A stretch of 21,163 nucleotides of DNA from an uncultured Bacteroides sp. (GTDB lineage: Bacteria; Bacteroidota; Bacteroidia; Bacteroidales; Bacteroidaceae): assembly GCA_905203765.1 (NCBI GenBank), contig CAJKXC010000043.1, positions 1 to 21,163 of the forward strand. Reading direction: 5' to 3'. The notes under the pieces were generated by a model. The model was not told the origin of the DNA. It saw nothing but the letters and a program-made list of their open reading frames with translations, and searched no databases. The position numbers and the translations under genes are program-made. Shown here in pieces: positions 1 through 6,952 of the stretch; positions within the stretch are counted from its first letter, which is position 1; each line of letters opens with the position of its first letter.

Positions 1-45
1 CTTTGGGTTATGAGCCCAACGAGCTACCAACTGCTCCACTCCGCG
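1..45 (-). tRNA. Initiator tRNA-fMet (CAT anticodon), 5' part only
   Basis: Read on the minus strand, this is the 5' half of a tRNA: acceptor strand CGCGGAG, D stem GAGC/GCTC, then an anticodon stem closing the loop CTCATAA with anticodon CAT. Three features mark it as the initiator rather than elongator tRNA-Met: it begins with C (so no standard 1:72 pair), the anticodon stem ends in three G:C pairs (GGG/CCC), and the D stem has A11:U24. The T arm and 3' acceptor lie off the left edge. A Bacteroides-type promoter lies just upstream at 60-90. Confidence 0.92.
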
Positions 46-59
46 ATGTTTTGTGGGTG

Positions 60-90
60 CAAAGGTACGGCTTTTCTTTGAATATGCAAA
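60..90 (-). promoter_or_regulatory. Promoter of the tRNA-fMet transcript
   Basis: On the minus strand a TTTG (-33 element, 87-90) is followed after 19 bp by TACCTTTG (-7 element, 60-67), matching the Bacteroides vegetative consensus TTTG-N19-21-TAnnTTTG. The mature tRNA 5' end at 45 is 15 nt downstream, which leaves only a short 5' leader. Confidence 0.75.
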
Positions 91-215
91 TAAAAGCCAC
101 TTAATTTTTTGCATAAAGTGTGTATTTATCTATAACATATTGATAGATAGCTTAGTACTGGGAGCGTTTTTTCTATTCTCTTTTTCCGTCCGATTGTTAA
201 TAAAATGCACAATTG

Positions 216-247
216 TTTGTAGGATATGGAGAAATATCTTACTTTTG
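216..247 (+). promoter_or_regulatory. Promoter of the tetR-fabG-rluA-S9 run
   Basis: TTTG at 216-219 and TACTTTTG at 240-247 are separated by 20 bp, an exact match to the Bacteroides consensus spacing. Transcription would begin near 253, giving a leader of about 25 nt before the ATG at 279. The rest of 46-278 is AT-rich and holds nothing else I can support. Confidence 0.75.
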
Positions 248-278
248 CTCAAATTATAAAGCAATGTGCAATTAAACT

Positions 279-863
279 ATGACTGTATCGAAGACAAAAG
301 CTAAATTAGTGGACGTTGCCCGTCAGTTATTTGCAAAGATGGGCGTCGAAAATACCACGATGAACGATATCGCCCTCGCTTCAAAGAAAGGTAGGAGAAC
401 CCTTTATACCTATTTCAAAAGCAAGGAAGATATTTATATGGCTGTTGTCGAGTCGGAGCTGGATATGCTTTCGGATAGGATGAAGCACGTGGCGGAGAAG
501 GATATCTCGCCGGAAGAGAAGCTGATGGAGCTGATTTATACTCGTTTGGATGCAGTGAAAGAGGTGGTGTTCCGCAACGGGACACTCCGTGCCACTTTCT
601 TCCGGGATATCTGGAGAGTAGAGAAGGTGCGCAAGCGTTTTGATGCCAAGGAGATGCAGCTTTTCAAAGATGTGCTTCGTGAAGGTGCGGAGAAGGGAGT
701 CTTCCAGATTGACGACATCGACATGACGGCCGAGATTGTGCATTATTGTGTAAAGGGTATTGAGGTACCTTACATCCGGGGCTACGTTGGAGCCAATCTG
801 GATGACGGAGTGCGTGATAACTACGTGACCCGCCTGGTACTCGGTGCATTGGGATATAAATAA
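279..863 (+). CDS. TetR/AcrR-family transcriptional regulator
   Basis: A 194-residue protein, normal length for TetR regulators. Residues about 6-55 form the N-terminal helix-turn-helix; the block around TTMNDIALASKKGRRTLYTY followed by FKSKEDIY is the family's recognition-helix signature. The remaining residues would be the helical ligand-binding and dimerisation domain, which is too variable to suggest a ligand. The ATG sits about 25 nt from a well-formed promoter and has no obvious Shine-Dalgarno sequence. fabG follows after 30 nt with no terminator, so the two are probably cotranscribed. Control of fabG or membrane-lipid genes by this protein is inferred from position only. No operator is assigned. 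Confidence 0.9.
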   Translation: MTVSKTKAKLVDVARQLFAKMGVENTTMNDIALASKKGRRTLYTYFKSKEDIYMAVVESELDMLSDRMKHVAEKDISPEEKLMELIYTRLDAVKEVVFRNGTLRATFFRDIWRVEKVRKRFDAKEMQLFKDVLREGAEKGVFQIDDIDMTAEIVHYCVKGIEVPYIRGYVGANLDDGVRDNYVTRLVLGALGYK

Positions 864-893
864 ATACATTAATCAATAACTTAAAAAAACAGT

Positions 894-1640
894 ATGGGAT
901 TATTAGATGGAAAAACAGCCATTGTAACAGGTGCTGCACGCGGCATCGGTAAGGCTATCGCTTTAAAGTTCGCTCAGGAAGGAGCAAACATCGCATTCAC
1001 CGACCTGGTGATTGACGAAAACGCAGACAACACAGCCAAAGAAATCGAAGCCCTGGGCGTAAAGGCTAAGGGTTACGCTTCGAACGCAGCCAACTTTGAA
1101 GATACTGCAAAGGTGGTGGAACAAATCCACAGCGACTTCGGCCGTATCGATATTCTGGTGAACAACGCCGGTATCACGCGCGACGGTCTGATGATGCGTA
1201 TGAGCGAGCAGCAATGGGACATGGTTATCAACGTAAACCTGAAATCAGCATTCAATTTTATCCACGCTTGTACACCGGTCATGATGCGCCAGAAGGCAGG
1301 CAGCATCATTAACATGGCATCCGTAGTAGGTGTTCACGGCAATGCAGGCCAGGCCAACTATGCCGCTTCCAAGGCAGGTATGATTGCTTTGGCAAAGTCT
1401 ATCGCACAGGAACTGGGCTCCCGCGGTATCCGTGCCAACGCCATCGCTCCGGGCTTTATCCTGACTGACATGACAGCTGCCCTGTCCGACGAAGTGAAGG
1501 CAGAATGGGCCAAAAAGATTCCTTTGCGCCGTGGCGGTACACCCGAAGACGTGGCAAACATTGCTACCTTCCTGGCTTCCGATATGTCTGCTTATGTATC
1601 CGGCCAGGTGATTCAGGTAGATGGTGGTATGAATATGTAA
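894..1640 (+). CDS. fabG: 3-oxoacyl-[acyl-carrier-protein] reductase (FabG)
   Basis: A 248-residue classical short-chain dehydrogenase of typical FabG length. FabG reduces 3-oxoacyl-ACP to 3-hydroxyacyl-ACP with NADPH in the elongation cycle of cytoplasmic type II fatty-acid synthesis. Visible motifs: dinucleotide-binding TGAARGIG (12-19), NNAG (90-93), and catalytic N115, S143, Y156 and K160 in the YAASK context. Also present are the PG motif after the active site and the C-terminal VDGGMNM ending common in FabG. It sits between the TetR gene and rluA, with gaps of 30 and 9 nt. Other SDR enzymes share the fold, but the overall sequence strongly resembles FabG. Whether this is the organism's only FabG cannot be told from the window. 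Confidence 0.93.
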   Translation: MGLLDGKTAIVTGAARGIGKAIALKFAQEGANIAFTDLVIDENADNTAKEIEALGVKAKGYASNAANFEDTAKVVEQIHSDFGRIDILVNNAGITRDGLMMRMSEQQWDMVINVNLKSAFNFIHACTPVMMRQKAGSIINMASVVGVHGNAGQANYAASKAGMIALAKSIAQELGSRGIRANAIAPGFILTDMTAALSDEVKAEWAKKIPLRRGGTPEDVANIATFLASDMSAYVSGQVIQVDGGMNM

Positions 1641-1649
1641 GATGAGCGT

Positions 1650-2321
1650 ATGACTGTCGTATACGAGGACAATCATATCATTATAGTCAACAAGACCGCT
1701 TCCGAGATCGTCCAGGGAGACAAAACGGGTGATACGCCACTTTCTGAAACCGTGAAACAGTATCTGAAAGAAAAGTATGACAAACCCGGAAATGTCTTTA
1801 TCGGTGTCACCCACCGGCTGGACCGCCCCGTGAGCGGTCTTGTTGTTTTTGCCAAAACCAGCAAGGCGCTTTCGCGACTCAACGAAATGTTCAAGAACAG
1901 CGAGGTGAAAAAGACCTACTGGGCAGTGGTGAAGAACCGTCCCCGCGAGGAAGAAGGGGAGCTGGTGAACTATTTGGTACGTAATGAGAAACAGAACAAG
2001 AGTTATGCGCATGACAAGGAAGTGCCGGGCAGCAAGAAAGCCATCCTGCACTACCGGCTCATCGGGAAATCGCAAAACTACTATTTGTTGGAGATAGACC
2101 TCAAGACCGGGCGGCATCATCAGATCCGCTGCCAGTTGGCAAAGATGGGGTGTCCCATTAAGGGCGACTTGAAGTACGGTTCTCCGCGCTCCAACCCGGA
2201 CGGCAGCATTTGCCTGCACGCACGGTTTATCCGCTTTGTGCATCCGGTATCCAAGGAACTGATTGAGGTGGAAGCCCCCGTCCCTTCCGGTAATTTATGG
2301 AATGGCTTTGAAACATTCTGA
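1650..2321 (+). CDS. RluA-family RNA pseudouridine synthase
   Basis: A 223-residue protein with the RluA catalytic block HRLDRPVSG at 55-63; D58 is the expected nucleophilic aspartate. The later GRHHQIRCQLA block is the family's second conserved motif. Members convert specific uridines in rRNA or tRNA to pseudouridine in the cytoplasm. It lacks the N-terminal S4 RNA-binding domain of RluC/RluD, so it belongs with the short RluA-like enzymes, and its target site cannot be read from the sequence. It starts 9 nt after fabG. A three-codon reading frame (ATG at 1642) ends in a TGA that overlaps this gene's ATG, so its translation may be coupled to upstream ribosomes. Confidence 0.9.
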   Translation: MTVVYEDNHIIIVNKTASEIVQGDKTGDTPLSETVKQYLKEKYDKPGNVFIGVTHRLDRPVSGLVVFAKTSKALSRLNEMFKNSEVKKTYWAVVKNRPREEEGELVNYLVRNEKQNKSYAHDKEVPGSKKAILHYRLIGKSQNYYLLEIDLKTGRHHQIRCQLAKMGCPIKGDLKYGSPRSNPDGSICLHARFIRFVHPVSKELIEVEAPVPSGNLWNGFETF

Positions 2322-2343
2322 AACCTCTTTATAACTAATTGCA

Positions 2344-4881
2344 ATGAAAAGAATCACAATTTTATCGGGCTTGCTGCTTCTTACGGGGCTGGCAGTCCAG
2401 GCACAAGAAAAACTCGCTGAGTACAACGTGCGTCCTGCCGTTGCGGTGCGCACTCCTATCCAGGGCGACAGCATCAATTTCAAAGGGGATAAGTTCGCTG
2501 TTGCAAACTTACTGAAAACCAACATCGACCTTCGTTTCGACGGACGCTCGTACGAACGGATGGCGGCCGATACAGCCGGTTATGTCGCGGTGAAGAAAGC
2601 AGATAAGGACAATCTTTTTTATCTGTTTGCCACCAACCTGCGTGCGGAACGCTTTATGAAAGCCAAACTGAACATCTCTTCGCCCGCCCGCTTCGAAGTA
2701 TTTGTGAACGGTGAGTCCAGGCAGACCAAAGATACGGCGGAAGACAGCCTGTCGCAGGTTCGTCCCACGGTGCTGAGCCTGCGCATGGAGCCCGAAGCCG
2801 ATTATGAGATCGTCATCAAGTTGCTCTCTACGGCGGACGACAAGCTGGCGCCTGCCTTGAAGTGTGAGTTCGAAAAAGAGAAGGACTTTGCCGCTGTCGG
2901 CTATCAGGCGGCCCCGGACCTGAAGAGACGCCTCGCCCTGCACAACACAGCCTTCGGCCCCCGTGTGAGCTCGGTATCCCTTTCTCCCAACGGACGGTAC
3001 CTGCTGACCACCTACTCGGAGAACTACTCCCCGAAGCGTTCCGGTACACGCTGCGAACTGACCGAAGTAAAGACCGGCCGGCTGATATTGCCCAACGCTC
3101 CTGAAGATATGCGTTGGATGCCCACCAGCAACAAGCTGTACTATACGGTGACGGGTGAGCGGCAGAGAAACCTGGTAGTGCTCGATCCTGCCACCATGAA
3201 CGAGGAAGTGTTGCTCAAGAATATTCCCGACGGATATTTCGCTTGGTCGCCCACGGAAGATTACCTGATTTACTCTTCCAATGACGAAGGCGAGAAGGTG
3301 GAAGGTCCTTTGAAACGCGTCCTGCATCCCAACGACCGCATCCCCGGTTCGCGCAACCGCTATTACCTTACGAAGTACGACGTGGCAACCGGTCTTTCCG
3401 AGCGCCTCACTTATGGCAGCCACAGCGTTTACCTGAACGACATCTCTCCCGACGGAAAGAAACTGTTGTGCACCACTTCCAAGTCCAACATTACGGAATG
3501 TCCTTTCTCGCTGTCTGCTTTGTTCGAGATAGCCCTCGCCACTTTGCAAGCCGATACATTGGTATCGTGGGACGGTTATCTGGAAGGTGCCGATTACTCT
3601 CCCGACGGCAAACAGCTCCTGCTGACCGGTGGCCCCGCCGCCTTTGGCGGCATTGGCCAGAACTGCGGCAACCACCCCATTGCCAATAACTTCGATACCC
3701 AGGCATTCATCATGGACTTAGCGACGAAGAAGATAACGCCCATCACCCGCGACTTCAACCCCTCGGTAACCCCTTTGCAGTGGAACCGCGTGGACGGGTG
3801 CATCTATTTCAATACCGATGACGAGGATTGCAGGCACATCTACCGCTACTCTCCGAAGACGGCAAGCTATGAGATGCTGCCGCTGGCAGAAGACGTGATT
3901 GCCGACTTCGACCTGGCAGCCGATAACCCCTCGGTAGCTGCCTATGTAGGCGGTGGAAACACCAGCGTCGGCGTTGGCTATATTTACGATTCGAAGAAGA
4001 AGGCTTCCACTTTACTTGCCAATCCGATGAAACCCACCCTGGACAAGATAGAGTTGGGCAAGATGGACGAATGGAACTTCACCGCTGCCGACGGCACCGT
4101 GATTAAAGGTATGATATGCCTGCCGCCCGACTTCGACCCGAATAAGAAGTACCCGCTTATCGTATATTACTATGGTGGCACCACGCCTACCACGCGCGGC
4201 ATTACTTCACCCTATTGCGCACAACTGTTCGCTTCGCGCGATTATGTGGTCTACGTCATCCAGCCCAGCGGCGCCATCGGCTACGGACAGGAGTTCTCCG
4301 CCCGCCACGTCAATGCCTGGGGAGACTATACTGCCGATAATATCATAGAAGGCACCAAGAAATTCTGTGCCGCCCATCCGTTTGTCAACGACAAGCGCAT
4401 CGGTTGCATCGGCGCTTCCTACGGTGGATTTATGACGATGTATTTGCAGACTAAGACCGATATGTTTGCTGCCGCCGTGTCTCATGCCGGTATCAGTGAC
4501 GTAACGAGCTATTGGGGCGAAGGCTATTGGGGATACTCCTATAACTCTGTTGCCGCTGCCGAAAGCTATCCGTGGAACAATCCGGACTTGTTTACCAAGC
4601 ACGGAGCACTGTTCAATGCCGATAAGATAAACACCCCGTTGCTGTTGCTGCAGGGTACTGCCGACACGAATGTGCCCATCGGAGAGAGTATCCAGATGTA
4701 TAATGCATTGAAGATACTGGGTAAACCGGTAGAATATATCCAGGTGGATGGTGAGAACCATTTCATCAGCGATTATCCCAAGCGTGAGTTGTGGAACAAT
4801 TCAATTATGGCATGGTTTGCACGCTGGTTGCAGGATAGTCCGGAGTGGTGGAATGATGTTTACCCGGAAAGACATTGGTAA
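2344..4881 (+). CDS. Secreted S9-family (prolyl oligopeptidase / DPP-like) serine peptidase
   Basis: An 845-residue protein with a clear N-terminal signal peptide ending near VQAQ (about residue 21), so it is exported, probably to the periplasm. Residues about 190-560 contain recurring strand-turn blocks such as SPNGRYL, SPTEDYL, SPDGKKL and SPDGKQL, the pattern of the S9 beta-propeller that gates substrate entry. The C-terminal 250 residues are the alpha/beta-hydrolase: nucleophile S692 in GASYGG, D774 in GTADTNVP and H806 in GENHF. Family members cut short peptides, often after proline; the exact specificity is not evident. The first 170 mature residues are an extra domain I do not recognise. 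The gene follows rluA after 22 nt with no promoter seen. Its stop codon lies at the first bases of a palindromic element. Confidence 0.93.
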   Translation: MKRITILSGLLLLTGLAVQAQEKLAEYNVRPAVAVRTPIQGDSINFKGDKFAVANLLKTNIDLRFDGRSYERMAADTAGYVAVKKADKDNLFYLFATNLRAERFMKAKLNISSPARFEVFVNGESRQTKDTAEDSLSQVRPTVLSLRMEPEADYEIVIKLLSTADDKLAPALKCEFEKEKDFAAVGYQAAPDLKRRLALHNTAFGPRVSSVSLSPNGRYLLTTYSENYSPKRSGTRCELTEVKTGRLILPNAPEDMRWMPTSNKLYYTVTGERQRNLVVLDPATMNEEVLLKNIPDGYFAWSPTEDYLIYSSNDEGEKVEGPLKRVLHPNDRIPGSRNRYYLTKYDVATGLSERLTYGSHSVYLNDISPDGKKLLCTTSKSNITECPFSLSALFEIALATLQADTLVSWDGYLEGADYSPDGKQLLLTGGPAAFGGIGQNCGNHPIANNFDTQAFIMDLATKKITPITRDFNPSVTPLQWNRVDGCIYFNTDDEDCRHIYRYSPKTASYEMLPLAEDVIADFDLAADNPSVAAYVGGGNTSVGVGYIYDSKKKASTLLANPMKPTLDKIELGKMDEWNFTAADGTVIKGMICLPPDFDPNKKYPLIVYYYGGTTPTTRGITSPYCAQLFASRDYVVYVIQPSGAIGYGQEFSARHVNAWGDYTADNIIEGTKKFCAAHPFVNDKRIGCIGASYGGFMTMYLQTKTDMFAAAVSHAGISDVTSYWGEGYWGYSYNSVAAAESYPWNNPDLFTKHGALFNADKINTPLLLLQGTADTNVPIGESIQMYNALKILGKPVEYIQVDGENHFISDYPKRELWNNSIMAWFARWLQDSPEWWNDVYPERHW

Positions 4882-4969
4882 CCCCTCGGTCCCCTAAAGG
4901 GGAAGGGAGATACTCCGTTTGATAATAGACTAAGACCATTCTCCTTCCCCTTTAGGGGAACGAGGGGTA
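4881..4969. repeat. REP-like palindromic element downstream of the S9 peptidase
   Basis: Two arms of about 30 nt (4881-4910 and 4940-4969) are near-perfect inverted copies. Reading inward, both give ACCCCTCG, then (G/T)T, then CCCCTAAAGGGGAAGG; they differ by one substitution and one inserted G. Each arm holds a smaller palindrome, CCCCTAAAGGGG. The spacer is 29 nt. The element starts on the last base of the peptidase stop codon and ends next to the following terminator. There is no U-tract after the right arm, so it looks like an intergenic repeat family member rather than a terminator. Confidence 0.75.
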
Positions 4970-4971
4970 TA

Positions 4972-5014
4972 AAAAAGCCGTTCCCCGGAATAGACAAGTA
5001 GGGAACGGCTTTTT
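4972..5014. terminator. Bidirectional intrinsic terminator between convergent genes
   Basis: Perfect 14-bp inverted repeat: AAAAAGCCGTTCCC (4972-4985) pairs with GGGAACGGCTTTTT (5001-5014) around a 15-nt loop. The A-run on the left and T-run on the right let it end transcription in both directions: the S9 peptidase run from the left and the small secreted-protein gene (stop at 5034) from the right. Confidence 0.9.
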
Positions 5015-5033
5015 ATTTGTAGTGTGCTTACTG

Positions 5034-5216
5034 TTATTGGGCCACTGCAGTTGTGTCAGGCACGTTCTTGACGGTCTGCGCAGAATCTGTGATAACAGTG
5101 TCATTGGACAAGGTTGTTGTTGCTGACGGCTGTTGTACAGATGTCTTAGCTTGTGCCAAGAACGAACCCCCACAAACAAACATAAACAGGGCTGCTACTA
5201 ATACTAACTTTTTCAT
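5034..5216 (-). CDS. Small secreted protein of unknown function (60 aa)
   Basis: I do not recognise this protein. The first 23 residues form a convincing signal peptide: two lysines, a hydrophobic core (LVLVAALFMFV) and an AQA cleavage site. The cysteine at 15 lies inside the hydrophobic core without a lipobox, so it is not a lipoprotein. The mature part is about 37 residues, rich in Thr, Ser, Val, Gln and Asp, with no cysteine, no membrane segment and no recognised motif. It is probably a real gene because it has a signal peptide, its own terminator (4972-5014), and a sigma-54-like promoter with upstream repeats. It lies downstream of, and in the same direction as, a sigma-54 activator gene, 228 bp away, and is a plausible target. 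It could be a stress-induced envelope peptide (inference). Confidence 0.75.
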   Translation of the reverse strand: MKKLVLVAALFMFVCGGSFLAQAKTSVQQPSATTTLSNDTVITDSAQTVKNVPDTTAVAQ

Positions 5217-5308
5217 AATTCATTTGCTTTAGGTTGATATATATATTATTGTTTAGCTTAAGTGTCTTTGTTCGTTTTGTAGAGCTTCAACGCTTACGCC
5301 TAATATAT

Positions 5309-5325
5309 CTCAAACGACGTGCCAA
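5309..5325 (-). promoter_or_regulatory. Sigma-54-like (-24/-12) promoter for the small secreted protein
   Basis: The minus strand reads TTGGCACGTCGTTTGAG. It matches the sigma-54 consensus TGGCAC-N5-TTGC at every fixed position except the last base (TTGA for TTGC), with the correct spacing between the -24 GG and the -12 element. The predicted start near 5298 gives a leader of about 80 nt to the ATG at 5216. No properly spaced TTTG/TAnnTTTG pair is seen for this gene; a TACTTTG overlaps the element but has no -33 partner. The A in place of C at -12 is the main weakness. Confidence 0.55.
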
Positions 5326-5381
5326 AGTAGGGGAGTTGTTGCTAAGTAGTTGATAAATAATGATATCCTCATCGACGCAGA

Positions 5382-5442
5382 GTGTGGAACGGTGTGGAAT
5401 AGTGTGGAATGTGTGGAAGGGAGTGTGGAAATGTTCCACACT
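5382..5442. promoter_or_regulatory. Array of GTGTGGAA sites with a terminal dyad, candidate activator-binding (UAS) region
   Basis: Five direct copies of GTGTGGAA start at 5382, 5392, 5402, 5411 and 5423, with steps of 10, 10, 9 and 12 bp. One inverted copy (TTCCACAC, 5434-5441) makes a perfect dyad with the last: 9-bp arms AGTGTGGAA and TTCCACACT around ATG (5422-5442). The step is close to one DNA helical turn, so the sites lie on roughly one face. For the minus-strand gene at 5216 the array lies about 85-145 bp upstream of the predicted start, the usual place for sigma-54 enhancer sites. It lies directly after the activator gene's stop codon. Confidence 0.6.
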
Positions 5443-5444
5443 TT

Positions 5445-6872
5445 TCAGTCGAAGATATTGTAGAGCTTCAGTTTATTGTACAGCGTTTTCCGGTCTATGC
5501 CCAGCAGTTGTGCGGCGCGGCTCTTGTTGTAGTTGGTTTGTCGCAGGGCTTCGATAATCTGCTGCTTCTCTGCCTCTTCGTTGCGCAGGGGCATGCCTAT
5601 GTGGACGGGGGCGGACTCTTTCAGGTCGCTCAGTTCGTCGATGGTGATGAACTTGCCTTGTGCCAGCAGGGTGGCGCGGCGCACCATGTTCTTCATCTGG
5701 CGCAGATTGCCCGGCCAGTGATAATCCAGTAAGGCCCGGGATGCCTTTTCGTCAAAGCCTGTCAGTTGTTTGTCCATTTCGCGGTTCGCCTGGTCCAGGA
5801 AGAAGTTGGCAAAGAGCAGGATGTCCTCGCGGCGGTCCTTCAGGGCGGGCATACGTAACGTGAACTCGTTGATGCGGTGGTATAAATCCTCGCGGAACGT
5901 ACCCTTCTCGATGGCTTGCTCCAGGTTTTCGTTGGTGGCGGACACCAGGCGCACGTCCACCTTGATTTCTTTGGTAGAACCTACGGGACGTATCAGCCGT
6001 TCCTGTAAGGCGCGGAGCAACTGTATCTGTACTTCGTAGCTCAGGTTTCCTATTTCGTCCAGGAAGATGGTACCCCCGTTCGCTTCTACAAAAGCACCCG
6101 TCTTGTCGGTCAGTGCACCGGTGAAGGCACCCTTTACATGGCCGAAGAACTCGGAAGCCGCCAGCTCTTTGGGGATGGAACCGCAGTCTATGGCGACAAA
6201 CGGTTTCTGTGCCCGCTTGCTCAGTTGATGGATGCGGTGGGCTACGTATTCCTTACCCGTTCCGCTGGCTCCGTTGATGAGCACGGACATATTGGTAGGG
6301 GAAACAAGTTTTACATAATTATAAAGCTGCCGGGCGGCGTCGCTCTCTCCTTCCAGGAAATCGGAAGCAGGGGAGATGCCTTCTGCGCCCTTCTGAGGCC
6401 GATTTTCTCCGTCTCCGAAACGCATGGTCTGTTTGGCCGAAACAGATGGTCTGTTTGGGGCAAACGCATCATCTGTTTGGGGCGAATGCATGGTCTGTTT
6501 CGATGCAACGGACGATGCGTTCAGCGCTTCATCCATTTTCTTTAACAACTCGTCGGGGTTCACCGGTTTCGCCACGTAGTCGCGGGCGCCCAGTTTCATG
6601 GCTTGCACGGCGGACTGTATATCGGCATATCCCGTCATGATGATGAGCGGGATGGAGAGTCCGCGTTCTCCCAGCCATTTCAGCAGATCGATGCCGTCGC
6701 GGTCGGGCAGGCGCAGGTCGGATAGTATCAAGTCCACACTTTCAGTCTCGATATGTTTCTGTGCACGGGCGATGCTGCTGGCGGAAGATACCAGGAAACC
6801 TTTCTTGCCGAGCCATGTTTTCAGCATCATGCCGTAAGTAATATCATCTTCTACAATTAGTATGGACTTCAT
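5445..6872 (-). CDS. NtrC-type sigma-54-dependent response regulator (REC-AAA+-Fis HTH)
   Basis: A 475-residue protein with three domains. Residues 1-120 are a receiver with acidic D9/D10, phosphorylation site D52, T80 and K102. Residues about 175-400 are the AAA+ domain that remodels sigma-54 RNA polymerase: Walker A GASGTGKE (201-208), the sigma-54-contacting GAFTGA loop (248-253) and Walker B TIFLDEIG. Residues about 430-472 are a Fis-type helix-turn-helix (NKSRAAQLLGIDRKTLYNKL). All key residues are present, so it should be active when phosphorylated. The linker (about 120-160) is unusual: it is encoded by a 22-bp tandem repeat. No histidine kinase adjoins it; the nearest is the hybrid kinase at 10467. 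A TACCTTTG at 6902-6909 may be its promoter. Its targets may include the small gene downstream. Confidence 0.93.
   Translation of the reverse strand: MKSILIVEDDITYGMMLKTWLGKKGFLVSSASSIARAQKHIETESVDLILSDLRLPDRDGIDLLKWLGERGLSIPLIIMTGYADIQSAVQAMKLGARDYVAKPVNPDELLKKMDEALNASSVASKQTMHSPQTDDAFAPNRPSVSAKQTMRFGDGENRPQKGAEGISPASDFLEGESDAARQLYNYVKLVSPTNMSVLINGASGTGKEYVAHRIHQLSKRAQKPFVAIDCGSIPKELAASEFFGHVKGAFTGALTDKTGAFVEANGGTIFLDEIGNLSYEVQIQLLRALQERLIRPVGSTKEIKVDVRLVSATNENLEQAIEKGTFREDLYHRINEFTLRMPALKDRREDILLFANFFLDQANREMDKQLTGFDEKASRALLDYHWPGNLRQMKNMVRRATLLAQGKFITIDELSDLKESAPVHIGMPLRNEEAEKQQIIEALRQTNYNKSRAAQLLGIDRKTLYNKLKLYNIFD
6422..6509. repeat. 22-bp tandem repeat, four copies, within the response-regulator linker
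   Basis: The core TGGTCTGTTT occurs at 6425, 6447 and 6491, with a variant TCATCTGTTT at 6469: four copies at an exact 22-bp period. Because 22 is not a multiple of three, successive copies are read in different frames; the peptide KQTM recurs only after 66 nt (22 residues). Copy two contains a perfect palindrome, AAACAGA-TGG-TCTGTTT (6440-6456). The repeats lie in the flexible linker between receiver and AAA+ domains. Confidence 0.8.
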
Positions 6873-6901
6873 AACCTTGGCTTTTATCTCTTTTAATGAG
6901 A

Positions 6902-6909
6902 CAAAGGTA
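6902..6909 (-). promoter_or_regulatory. Candidate -7 element of the response-regulator promoter
   Basis: TACCTTTG on the minus strand matches TAnnTTTG exactly and lies about 30 nt upstream of the response-regulator ATG (6872). No TTTG is found at the expected -33 distance, so the call rests on the -7 element alone. Confidence 0.45.
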
Positions 6910-6930
6910 AGCGCTTTTAGTCAAATTTAG

Positions 6931-6938
6931 TATCTTTG
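6931..6938 (+). promoter_or_regulatory. Candidate -7 element of the cyclophilin-gene promoter
   Basis: TATCTTTG matches TAnnTTTG exactly. Transcription would begin about 6944, only some 9 nt before the ATG at 6953 and about 20 nt before a second in-frame ATG at 6965. No good -33 element is seen. The region upstream overlaps the divergent response-regulator promoter. Confidence 0.5.
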
Positions 6939-6952
6939 CGAACTTAAATTAA

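Noticed and set aside
53..259. 68-codon plus-strand frame at the left edge
   Set aside because: It starts at a non-ATG codon inside the tRNA promoter, runs through AT-rich intergenic DNA and spans the tetR promoter; its Phe/Ile-rich product is what AT-rich DNA gives by chance.
2509..3675. 388-codon frame antisense to the S9 peptidase
   Set aside because: It lies wholly within the propeller-coding part of a well-supported gene and shows no family motif.
5382..5442. GTGTGGAA array as a CRISPR-like array
   Set aside because: Units are only 8 bp with 0-4 bp spacing; there are no unique spacers and no cas genes.
5422..5445. Dyad after the response-regulator stop codon as an intrinsic terminator
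   Set aside because: On the transcribed minus strand the stem is not followed by a U-tract; the T-run is on the side that would precede the hairpin. A protein-binding dyad fits better.
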